Assembly: GCF_000227685.2 (NCBI RefSeq)
Contig: NZ_CP007029.1
Location: forward strand, 904,501 to 968,500
DNA: 64,000 nt
Source of the DNA: Thioalkalivibrio paradoxus ARh 1
Lineage (GTDB): Bacteria > Pseudomonadota > Gammaproteobacteria > Ectothiorhodospirales > Ectothiorhodospiraceae
Direction of reading: 5' to 3'
How positions within the stretch are numbered: position 1 is the stretch's first letter; each line of letters starts with the position of its first letter. Both the position numbers and the translations under genes were made by a program. The notes beneath the pieces were generated by a model. It saw nothing but the letters and a program-made list of their open reading frames with translations, was not told where the DNA came from and did no database searches. Positions 56,734 to 63,904 of the stretch are shown here, piece after piece.

Positions 56734-56866
56734 GAGCCAACCTCCTGTAAGCCGATGGACGAAGTGCCGCCCAATCCTGCCGCACGGAGCGCGCAAGACG
56801 CAAGCGCCGCATCATGCTATACAGAATCTGTCTACCTCCGATATTCCAGTTTCTTCTGATTATACT

Positions 56867-56873
56867 GTTAGGC
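56867..56873 (+). other. attI-like core site
   Basis: GTTAGGC fits the integron crossover consensus GTTRRRY, between the divergent intI remnant and the first cassette gene. On the reverse strand a TATAAT (56859-56864) could be the -10 of the intI promoter, overlapping attI as in known integrons. Confidence 0.55.
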
Positions 56874-56890
56874 AAAGGAGTACGGTAGGG

Positions 56891-57451
56891 GTGAGCACGC
56901 AGGTTACAGTAAAGTGGAGATGGCTAGATTGGGAGCCGGGCTACACATGGTCAAAGGACATCGTCTCCCAGCTCGTCGAGCTGAACCTTAGGGAGGGACA
57001 ACTCGATCGCTGCGTTTACGTCATTCGAGTAAACGGATTGTTTGCCATTCAGTATCCGCTCGGGATCTCGCCGACTCTATACATTGGAGAGGGCAACTTC
57101 AAAAGTAGGATAATCCAGCATAAGAACTGGCTGGGTGAGTTGGCTGATCTCGTTAGAGACTTCTCGTTTCAGGTTGGCATATGCATCCCAAGAGTCAGAA
57201 ATAACCGTCGTGCATATCAAGATCTAGAGGCCTACCTCCTTCAGGAGTTTAAAGAAATATACGGTTGCGCTCCTTTAAAAAATGTTCAGATGGAGCGTCG
57301 TCGGGCTAGCTATGAGTATGTTCCGAAGGATGAGCTTCGGGCAGCGCTGATGATAGGCCGCGGGGTTCGCTACCATTGGGCGGTGGCTCCAATGAAGAGT
57401 TCGCCCTACCATGAGAAGTACTGGAAGACCTACGATGAAGAATTGGCATAA
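56891..57451 (+). CDS. GIY-YIG-fold nuclease-like protein (first cassette)
   Basis: A 186-residue protein, lower in GC than the backbone. The core resembles GIY-YIG nucleases: CVYVIRVN replaces GIY, then LYIGEGNFKSRIIQH with the YIG tyrosine, arginine and histidine, and DLEAYLLQEFKEIYGCAPLKN with the metal-binding glutamate. It starts with GTG 17 bases after the attI core, with AAGGAG close by, as cassette genes do. Target unknown; a phage-defence or restriction role is a guess. Confidence 0.7.
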   Translation: MSTQVTVKWRWLDWEPGYTWSKDIVSQLVELNLREGQLDRCVYVIRVNGLFAIQYPLGISPTLYIGEGNFKSRIIQHKNWLGELADLVRDFSFQVGICIPRVRNNRRAYQDLEAYLLQEFKEIYGCAPLKNVQMERRRASYEYVPKDELRAALMIGRGVRYHWAVAPMKSSPYHEKYWKTYDEELA

Positions 57452-57568
57452 GGTCAACATGAACAGTAGCCTAATCGGGTAAGGGCGGGTCTTTAACCCG
57501 CCCTCCCCACACCACCCGGCATGCGGGTCCGCACCGGGCGGTTCATGAGAAAGGAGCACACGGGGAGA

Positions 57569-58249
57569 TCAAGCGTAGCCATGGGCCTTCATCCACAGAT
57601 CGCGGACGCTGATCAGCCCTTGGCGTTGCAGCCACTCATTCGTCATTCCGCTCTGTGTCGCCAGCGTCCGCGACAAGCGCCAATAGCTCTTGCTGCTGAG
57701 CGCCGTCAGGATCGCCTGGCGTTTGAACGTCCCCAAGGCGAGCAGGTTGCGGACCTTGGTGCGCACATGGCGCCACTGTTTCCAGTAGCACATGCGCACC
57801 CGGCGGCGCAGCCAGTGGTCGAGCTCGGGGATCGGACGGTAGTAGTCCGAGATGCCGAAATAGCCCATCCAACCACGAACGTACTGGGCGAGCTTCATGA
57901 ACCGGTATTGCATCGAGACGCCCCAAGATCGTCCGGTCAATCGCCGAACGTTGTGCTTGAAGTCCTCGAAGGCGCGGTCAGACCAGCGCAGTTTCGTTCC
58001 CCGGAAGGTGAATCCGAGAAACTGACAGTCGTTGGTTTTGACCACCCGGGTCTTTTGCTCGTTGACCAGCAGCGCCAGCTTGCGGGCAAGAAAGCGAGTC
58101 ACGCTCGCCTTCACCCGGTCCCCGGCGCGGAGCGTCTTGACGAGGATCACGAGATCATCCGCATAGCGGGTGAATCGTTGTCCTCGCCGTTCCAGCTCAC
58201 GATCGAGATCGTCCAGCAGAATGTTGGCGAGCAATGGGGAGAGTTCTCC
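57569..58249 (-). pseudogene. Group II intron reverse transcriptase/maturase, C-terminal part (class C-like)
   Basis: About 226 residues from the conserved GELSPLLAN motif through the active site TRYADDLVILV, thumb (CQFLGFTFRG) and maturase domain (YVRGWMGYFGIS... WKQWRHVRTKVRNLLALG... GMTNEWLQRQGLISVRDLW). The N-terminal RT blocks are absent, so no splicing-competent protein is made. The frame appears to run a few codons into the neighbouring intron. Confidence 0.85.
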
Positions 58250-58895
58250 GATTCTGGCCAACGTGTACCGGCACTATGCGCTGGATCTCTGGTTCGAGCG
58301 GGTGGTGCGGCCGCGTTGTCGCGGCCAGGCGCTACTCATCCGCTATGCGGATGATTACGTCTGCGCGTTCCAGTATCGCGAGGAAGCCGAGGGGTTCTAC
58401 CGGGTTCTGCCGAAACGGCTGGCGAAGTTCGGCCTGCCCGTGGCACCGGAGAAGACCCGCATCCTGCGCTTCAGCCGATTTCATCCCGGGCTGCCTCGGG
58501 GGTTTGCGTTTCTCGGCTTCGAGCTGTATTCGAGTCGGGATCGCCGCGGAGACCTGCGGGTGATGAAGCGCACGGCGCGCAAGCGTCTGCAACGCGCCAA
58601 GCAGCGGATCAAGGAGTGGATCAAGGGCCATCGGCACTTGCCGGGGCGCCGGTTCATCCGGGAGTTGAACCGGAGACTGGTGGGGCACTACAACTACTAC
58701 GGGCTGCGCAGCAACGAACAGGCGCTGCACAGCTTCCACCAATGGGCGATCGGCTGTGCCTTCAAGTGGCTGAATCGTCGCGGTGGCAAGCGGAGCAGCT
58801 TCACTTGGGCCCAGTTCAACCGGGCGCTGAAGCGGTTGGGTGTCGCCTTCCCCCGAACCACGGAGAGACAGCGCGCGCATGTGGCCTTTACGTAA
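58236..58895 (+). pseudogene. Group II intron reverse transcriptase, C-terminal part (different class)
   Basis: About 219 residues from GESSPILANVY through the active site IRYADDYVCAF, thumb and a maturase domain (LVGHYNYYGLRSNEQALHSFHQWAIGCAFKWLNRRGGKRSSFTWAQFNRAL). Sequence and tail differ clearly from the class C-like fragment opposite. The N-terminal blocks are absent; the frame upstream of the junction belongs to the other intron read backwards. Confidence 0.85.
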
Positions 58896-58996
58896 GGGAA
58901 CGTCCGTTGCGAAAGCGAGTACAACCGAGGAACCGGATGCGGGAAAACCGCACGTTCGGGACTGTGCCGGGGGCGCCGGGTAACCGGCGTCCCTAC

Positions 58997-59020
58997 GGCG
59001 GATGCAAAACGGAGTTAGCC
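58997..59020 (+). other. Remnant attC 3' half after the intron
   Basis: Between the intron 3' end and the HNH gene; ends in GTTAGCC (59014-59020), one base from the GTTRRRY consensus. The left flank of the composite has GCCTAAT (57468-57474), the near-complementary R'' partner. Together they look like one attC split by the introns. Confidence 0.4.
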
Positions 59021-59022
59021 CT

Positions 59023-60168
59023 GTGAGCGGTAATGTGGAAAAAAGATGTTTGCTGTGTGAAGAATTAATTTCCGCAGAAACTGACTCGCGTGAACATTTA
59101 ATACCCAACTCTATCGGAGGGAGAAAAAAAGTCTCAGGATTCCTGTGTGTGCCATGCAATTCAAAATCCGGTGATAGCTGGGATTCTGCGCTTGCGCACC
59201 AAATGAACCCGTTGAGTCTGTTTTTCCGGATAAACAGAGAACGTGGTGATGCGCCTTCTCAGAAGTTTAAAACCACCAGTGGTCGTGAGTTGGTTCTCAA
59301 TGCAGATGGATCAATGGACTTGCCAAAGCCTGTCTTCAAAGAACAGCAGAATGACACACGAGTAGAAATAAAAATTTCTGCTAGAGATATGACTGAGGCA
59401 AAAAAGATGCTGAGAGGTGTCGCCCGAAAATACCCGCGACTTAACGTTGATGAATTGCTTGAGGAAACCAAGATGCAATCCACCTATTCTCAAGAACCGA
59501 TTCATTTCAACTTATCCTTCGGCGGGTTAGATGCGGGTCGCTCATTTGTCAAAACAGCGCTAGCATTGCTCTCTACTATTGGAGTAAGCGCGAGAGACTG
59601 TGAGCATGCTATTCAGTTTCTAAAAGAAGAAGAATCTGAGCCATGCTTTGGCTACTACTACGAGAAAGACTTGGTGGGTGGAAGACCCGCCGGAACTCCA
59701 GTTCACTGTGTCCATGTCAATGGTGACCCGGATAGCAAACTCATACGTGGGTATGTCGAATACTTCGGCGTAATGCGAGTTGTCATGTGCTTGTCTAGTA
59801 ACTATTCAGGAAATGCATTCTCGGCAACGTATGCAATTGATCCAACTAAAGGCGAGGAGCTGAACCTATCTGTTGGCCTTGATCTGGATTTGGTGGATAT
59901 ACGGAAAGCATACAACTATGAGAAATGGGATGGTAAAGCCGTTCAGCAGGCCATGGGTGCAGTTATAGGTCCAACACTGGAAAAACAGCATAAAGAAGAA
60001 AGAGGCAGGGTCTTAGATGAGGCGGTTCGGTACGCATTCTCAAACTGCGGTTCGAAAGAGGGAGAAGTGATAGCCGAAGAGCAACACAACCGTCTAATGG
60101 GGCTTCTAAGGGAAAAGCTAGAGCCATGGGTTTTGAACCAGATCATTAGTATGAGAAAGCATGATTAG
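59023..60168 (+). CDS. HNH endonuclease domain protein (cassette gene)
   Basis: A 381-residue protein, AT-rich relative to the backbone. The N-terminus is a zinc-ribbon HNH: CLLCEELISAETDSREHLIPNSIGGRKKVSGFLCVPCNSKSG, with two CxxC pairs and the H of REHLIP and N of CNSKSG. The rest is a domain I do not recognise (beta-rich centre, helical C-terminus). GTG at 59023 lies 2 bases after the attC-like core; an ATG at 59002 would sit in that core. Nucleases of this form are frequent in defence loci; the role here is unknown. Confidence 0.75.
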   Translation: MSGNVEKRCLLCEELISAETDSREHLIPNSIGGRKKVSGFLCVPCNSKSGDSWDSALAHQMNPLSLFFRINRERGDAPSQKFKTTSGRELVLNADGSMDLPKPVFKEQQNDTRVEIKISARDMTEAKKMLRGVARKYPRLNVDELLEETKMQSTYSQEPIHFNLSFGGLDAGRSFVKTALALLSTIGVSARDCEHAIQFLKEEESEPCFGYYYEKDLVGGRPAGTPVHCVHVNGDPDSKLIRGYVEYFGVMRVVMCLSSNYSGNAFSATYAIDPTKGEELNLSVGLDLDLVDIRKAYNYEKWDGKAVQQAMGAVIGPTLEKQHKEERGRVLDEAVRYAFSNCGSKEGEVIAEEQHNRLMGLLREKLEPWVLNQIISMRKHD

Positions 60169-60216
60169 GCATAACAATGCATTTCACCGGACAAGCCGGT
60201 GAATGCGGCGTTATGT
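60169..60216 (+). other. attC site of the HNH cassette
   Basis: R'' GCATAAC and R' GTTATGT flank a hairpin: gcatttcaccgg pairs with gccggtgaatgc with one extrahelical T, unpaired spacers AA and GGC, and a 4-base loop. This is the fold recognised by integron integrases. At 48 bases it is shorter than the usual 57-141. Confidence 0.75.
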
Positions 60217-60231
60217 GTAAGGGGAGCATGG

Positions 60232-60597
60232 ATGGGATTTCAAGCTATTCCAATCATCCGAATTTTCGATGAATCAAAAGCCAAGGAGTTCTATCTGGAA
60301 TTTCTTGGTATGTCGTTGGATTGGGAGCACCGCTTTGAGCCGGGCTTTCCTATCTACATGCAGGTTTCCAAGGGTGGTCTGGTCTTTCACCTCAGTGAGC
60401 ACTATGGAGATTGTTCTCCCGGTGCTAAAACGTTTGTGAATACTGACGAGTTTGAGGCCCTGTACGGTGAAATTACCTCGCGAGGTTACAGATACTCTCG
60501 GCCAGAACTTACGACTGCACCTTGGGGTGATAGGGTATTTGAGGTGATAGATCCGTTTTCAAACAGAATTTTGTTTAATGAATGCATAAACACATAA
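60232..60597 (+). CDS. VOC/glyoxalase superfamily protein (cassette gene)
   Basis: A 121-residue protein with the glyoxalase/bleomycin-resistance fold: AIPIIRIFDESKAKEFYLEFLGMSLDWEHRFEPGFPIYMQV, LVFHLSEHYGD and WGDRVFEVIDPFSNRILFNE. Related proteins bind bleomycin-type antibiotics or isomerise thiol adducts. It starts 15 bases after one attC with an AGGGGAG site, and its TAA lies in the next attC. It is a complete mobile cassette. Confidence 0.87.
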   Translation: MGFQAIPIIRIFDESKAKEFYLEFLGMSLDWEHRFEPGFPIYMQVSKGGLVFHLSEHYGDCSPGAKTFVNTDEFEALYGEITSRGYRYSRPELTTAPWGDRVFEVIDPFSNRILFNECINT

Positions 60598-60675
60598 CCA
60601 GGTCAAGCACGGGGACAGCTTTTTCGTTGCGGCTTTGCCTCCACTACAAAGCTGCCCGTGTTGGCAGCGTTAGGT
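60592..60675 (+). other. attC site of the VOC cassette
   Basis: R'' ACATAAC overlaps the VOC stop codon and R' GTTAGGT ends the 84-base site. The arms gtcaagcacggggacagcttt and aaagctgcccgtgttggc are complementary apart from extrahelical bases. Best attC in the window. Confidence 0.82.
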
Positions 60676-60807
60676 GCGCTTGAAACCCGAGGCGTTACAG
60701 GTTACACTCAGAGTATGATCCGAAGCTTCAAGCACAAGGGTTTGGCCAGCTTTTTCAGGTCCGATAGCACCGCAGGGTAAGCGTCCGGGGAACCCCGGGT
60801 TCTCCGC

Positions 60808-62484
60808 TTACAGTTCCGGCGCCGGGATTTTCAGATCCTCGGGCGTGAGCCGATGCGGCAGCAGGGCCGCGATGCCGCCCGGGGTGGTCACCGCCGGCAG
60901 GGTCTCGAACAGGTAATGCAGGTAGGCGCGCGGCTCCAGGCCGTTGGCCTTCGCCGTCTCCACCAGGGTGTAGAGCATCGCACTGGCCTCGGCACCGCGC
61001 GGGCTGCCGCTGAACAGCCACGCCTTGCGCCCCAGGGCGAATGGCCGGATCGCGTTCTCGGCCAGATTGTTGTCGATCTCGAGGTGACCGTCCTGCAGGA
61101 ACGTGATCAGGATCGGCCACTGCCTGCGGGCATACTGGATCGCCTCGCCCAGCAGGCCCTTGGGCAGCACCTTCTGCGCCTTGTCGTCGAGCCAGGCCTG
61201 GATCTCATCCAGGATCGGCTGCGACTGTTCCCGCCGCACCGCGTGGCGGTGTTCCGGGGCCGTGCCGCGGATCCGGCGCTCGACCTCGTAGAGCTTGCCG
61301 ATCAAGGCCACGAAGGCATGCGCGGCCCCGGTCTTGGTTCGACTGTTGGCCGCCTCGACGGCCTTGCGCCGGACGTGGGCCCAGCACCCCATGTGGCCCC
61401 GGATGCCCTCTTTCTCTGCCAGCGCGTGATAGCCCGCATAGCCATCCGTCTGCAGATAGAACCGGAGTTCCGGAGGCCGGCCGTCTCCTTCCGGGAACAG
61501 GAAGTCGATCGGCACCTCGCCGCTGCGGCTCGGGGCGTACTGGAACCAGATCACTGGTCTTCCAGACGGCCCACCGCGGTAGACCCACATATAGGACTTG
61601 GTGGTGTTGGCCCGGCCCGGTTCATCGAGCACCTGCACCGGGGTCTCGTCGATCTGCAGCACCGGGCCTTGGGTCAGGTGCTGCTTCAAAGCGGCCAGCA
61701 CCGGGGCGAGCGGGGTGGCCAGTTGTACGATCCAGCCGGACAGGGTCTGGCGGGAGAGCTCGATGCCCTCGCGGGCGAAGACCTTCTCCTGGCGGTACAG
61801 CGGCAGGCCATCGACGAACTTGCCCGTAACCACCTCCGCGAGCAGCGAACTGTGCGCGATGGCTTTCGGCAGGATCTGCGCCGGGCGGGGTGCGATCCGC
61901 AGCCCCGCCTCGGCGCCGGGTACGTCGGCGTGGATCGGCGCGTACTTGGCGCGCTTGATCTTGATCACGTAGTACTGCTTGGGCAGCACCCCCAGCTGCT
62001 CGGACTCGTCGAAGCCGATCCGCACGTGGGTCTCGGCGAGCGCCGCCTGTTCCGCCTCGGACAGGTCCAGGATGCGCTCCACCCGCGGCAGGTGCGCCGG
62101 CAGCGGCTTGCGCTTCGGGGTCTGCTTCTTGGGTTCGGTACGTTCCGAGCGTGGCGGCGCCTTGGCTTCGGCGATCTGGGCGTCCAGTTCCTCGATCAGG
62201 ACGTTCAGCTCGGCTTCGTCAAAGAGCGCGAGCTGCTCCCGCGCGACGCGATCCGCCTTCGGTCCGAAGCGCTGGTGGCGCAGCAGATCCAGGCGCTCCA
62301 GGAGGAGCTCGATCTTGCGGTCGAGCTTATCGATGGTCTCGTTCCGCACCCGAAGTTCTGCATCGCGTGCCTGCAACTCGGCCTCGAAGCGCTGTTCCCG
62401 CGCGACCTTCTCGGCCGCCATCCGGGCGATGATCGCGTGCAGCTCCGCGGGGTCCTTGGGGAGCTTCTGAGCGGCTTCGGGCAT
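60808..62484 (-). CDS. tnpC: IS66 family transposase TnpC
   Basis: A 558-residue transposase. A leucine-rich coiled-coil N-terminus (residues ~15-80) is followed by an IS66 zinc-finger-like region and the DDE domain: QIDETPVQVLDE, LQTDGYAGYHAL, and the glutamate in NNLAENAIRPFALGRKAWLFSGS. Complete by length and motifs. Confidence 0.94.
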   Translation of the reverse strand: MPEAAQKLPKDPAELHAIIARMAAEKVAREQRFEAELQARDAELRVRNETIDKLDRKIELLLERLDLLRHQRFGPKADRVAREQLALFDEAELNVLIEELDAQIAEAKAPPRSERTEPKKQTPKRKPLPAHLPRVERILDLSEAEQAALAETHVRIGFDESEQLGVLPKQYYVIKIKRAKYAPIHADVPGAEAGLRIAPRPAQILPKAIAHSSLLAEVVTGKFVDGLPLYRQEKVFAREGIELSRQTLSGWIVQLATPLAPVLAALKQHLTQGPVLQIDETPVQVLDEPGRANTTKSYMWVYRGGPSGRPVIWFQYAPSRSGEVPIDFLFPEGDGRPPELRFYLQTDGYAGYHALAEKEGIRGHMGCWAHVRRKAVEAANSRTKTGAAHAFVALIGKLYEVERRIRGTAPEHRHAVRREQSQPILDEIQAWLDDKAQKVLPKGLLGEAIQYARRQWPILITFLQDGHLEIDNNLAENAIRPFALGRKAWLFSGSPRGAEASAMLYTLVETAKANGLEPRAYLHYLFETLPAVTTPGGIAALLPHRLTPEDLKIPAPEL

Positions 62485-62532
62485 ACCCGGAAGTTTACCA
62501 AAACCCAGCCAATAACGCTGCAGAATCAGCGA

Positions 62533-62886
62533 CTAAAGCAGAGAAAAAGACGCCTTGAGATGGCCCTGCACGGCGGTCGGATCCAGGCCCTCCAGCAACC
62601 ACTGCAGTTCGCGCACCGACAGTTCAACCGAACTCTGCTCGGTGCCCGCCGGCCACCAGAAGCGCTGCTTCTCCAGGCGCCGGTACCACAGCCAGAAGCC
62701 GTTCCGGTACCACACCAGCACCTTGATCTTGTCCCGCGCCCGGTTGCAGAACACGAACAGGTGCGAGGAAAACGGATCCGCCTGCAGCACGTCCTCGACC
62801 CGCGCCGCGAGACCGTCGATCTGGCAGCGCATGTCGGTGTGGCCGCGCGCCAGATACACCTTGGTGTGCGCGTCCAAGGCGATCAT
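62533..62886 (-). CDS. tnpB: IS66 family accessory protein TnpB
   Basis: A 117-residue IS66 Orf2 protein: ARGHTDMRCQIDGLAARVEDVL, HLFVFCNRARDKIKVLVWYRNGFWLWYRRLEKQRFWWP, and the C-terminal LLEGLD. Start at 62886 overlaps the tnpA stop by 4 bases. Required with TnpA for transposition in the family. Confidence 0.93.
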   Translation of the reverse strand: MIALDAHTKVYLARGHTDMRCQIDGLAARVEDVLQADPFSSHLFVFCNRARDKIKVLVWYRNGFWLWYRRLEKQRFWWPAGTEQSSVELSVRELQWLLEGLDPTAVQGHLKASFSLL

Positions 62887-63221
62887 GCGCGCTCCCGCAG
62901 CACACCCAGCACCCGCTGCAGCGTCTCGGCCGAACACCCCGGCCCGATCTCCAGACGCAGACCACCGGCCAGCACCAGCGTCAGATCGGCAGCCCGCGTC
63001 CCGGGCGCGTCATCGACCAGGGTGACCGGCACGAACTCCGGCACCGGGGCCGCCACCGGCGACTCGGTCCGGGGCTCCGGCGCCAGCAGTCGCCGCCAGC
63101 GCTGCAGGCTGGCCACCGAAATCCCGCGCCGCTCACAGTACGCCTGCTGCGACAGACCGCTGCGCTCCCAGCCCCGCACCAGCCGCTCCCACTCCTGCCG
63201 ACTGCGCCGCACGCCCCACAT
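62883..63221 (-). CDS. tnpA: IS66 family accessory protein TnpA
   Basis: A 112-residue protein with an N-terminal helix-turn-helix (WERLVRGWERSGLSQQAYCERRGISVASLQRWRR) and a divergent C-terminus, as in IS66 Orf1. First gene of the element, starting 87 bases inside the right end. Confidence 0.92.
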   Translation of the reverse strand: MWGVRRSRQEWERLVRGWERSGLSQQAYCERRGISVASLQRWRRLLAPEPRTESPVAAPVPEFVPVTLVDDAPGTRAADLTLVLAGGLRLEIGPGCSAETLQRVLGVLRERA

Positions 63222-63543
63222 GATCCCGCCCTCCGGTTATCCTGGACTGGCGGCTATCATCCGGAGGCCGCCGGGGCGGCGGAAGAACGTATTTCGCAGG
63301 ACGCTTACACCGCAGGGATACAGGCTGCTCATGCGAAGAGGCTTCGATTGATTCTCGGCAGGCTAAATGCAGCGTCAGAAATCAAAGACATGGACTTGGC
63401 AGGCCTTCGGCTGCACAAGCTCTCTGGGGGTCGCGCCGGGACTTGGTCGGTAACAGTTAGCGGTAACTGGCGAGTGACCTTCCGGTTCGAGGACGGAGAC
63501 GCCGAGATAGTGAACTATGAAGATTACCACTGAGGTGCCGTCG

Positions 63544-63831
63544 ATGTTGATGCACAATCCCCCCCATCCTGGTGAAGTGTTGCGTGAGCTTTGTCTGGAG
63601 CCCATGGGTCTCTCTGTAACGGCCGCTGCAGAAGCGCTGGGAGTAAGTCGAAAAACCCTGAGTTCCGTATTGAACGGTAAGGCCGGCATTAGTCCAGAGA
63701 TGGCCATTCGACTATCCATTGCGTTTGATACTTCGGCAGAGAGTTGGCTGAACCAGCAGTCCCAGTATGAGCTCTGGCATGCTGAGCAGCACCGTAAAGA
63801 GCTCAAGGTTAAAAAGCTTGTCACCGCCTGA
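63544..63831 (+). CDS. higA: HigA family antitoxin
   Basis: A 95-residue HTH_XRE protein: [74 protein letters not shown]. The start at 63544 has GAGGTG at good spacing; an ATG at 63517 inside higB is an alternative. It neutralises HigB and represses the operon. Now cut off from the operon promoter by the IS, so it is either silent or read from the IS or an internal promoter. Confidence 0.93.
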   Translation: MLMHNPPHPGEVLRELCLEPMGLSVTAAAEALGVSRKTLSSVLNGKAGISPEMAIRLSIAFDTSAESWLNQQSQYELWHAEQHRKELKVKKLVTA

Positions 63832-63837
63832 AGAAGC

Positions 63838-63900
63838 ACATAACGGATAAGGCTAGATCGTGTGAGCGAAGCGAGCGACGATCTGAGCCGTTTGTTGGAC
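63838..63900 (+). other. attC site of the higBA cassette
   Basis: R'' ACATAAC starts 6 bases after the higA stop and R' GTTGGAC ends the 63-base site. Inner arms ggctagatcgt and acgatctgagcc pair with one extrahelical base, and the loop gtgagcgaagcgagcg holds a further stem. Confidence 0.75.
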
Positions 63901-63904
63901 AAGC

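Larger units (their letters stand above)
57479..58996. mobile_element. Two group II intron remnants joined head to head
   Basis: Left remnant (reverse strand) and right remnant (forward strand) each keep the 3' part of a reverse transcriptase gene and a domain V/VI 3' end; both 3' ends face outward. Domain V-like stems are near 57515-57545 (reverse) and 58930-58965 (forward); 3' ends are inferred at 57479 (…TTAC) and 58996 (…CTAC). The 5' halves of both introns and of both RTs are missing. The junction lies at 58236-58249, in the conserved RT motif G-x-x-SP-x-LAN, within GGAGAGTTCTCC. The left one resembles class C introns, which target attC sites in this orientation. Confidence 0.75.
60777..63308. 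mobile_element. IS66 family insertion sequence
   Basis: A 2,532-base element with terminal inverted repeats GTAAGCGTCC at both ends (the family-typical GTAAGCG), flanked by the 8-bp target duplication ACCGCAGG (60769-60776 and 63309-63316). It holds the three IS66 genes tnpA, tnpB and tnpC on the reverse strand. Perfect duplication and open frames suggest a recent insertion. Confidence 0.93.
60715..63533 (+). pseudogene. higB: higB toxin gene interrupted by IS66 element
   Basis: Codons 1-20 (MIRSFKHKGLASFFRSDSTAG) lie at 60715-60776 and the rest (IQAAHAKRLRLILGRLNAAS... [21 protein letters not shown]) at 63317-63533. Removing the IS and one copy of its 8-bp duplication restores a 92-residue RelE-superfamily HigB ribosome-dependent mRNA interferase in one frame, so it was intact when the IS landed. 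higA follows with overlap. Confidence 0.9.

Noticed and set aside
56734-56866. LexA box before the integrase gene (ACAG-n3-CTGT near 56820)
   Set aside because: The halves are in the wrong order and spacing for CTGT-n8-ACAG, so SOS control cannot be claimed.
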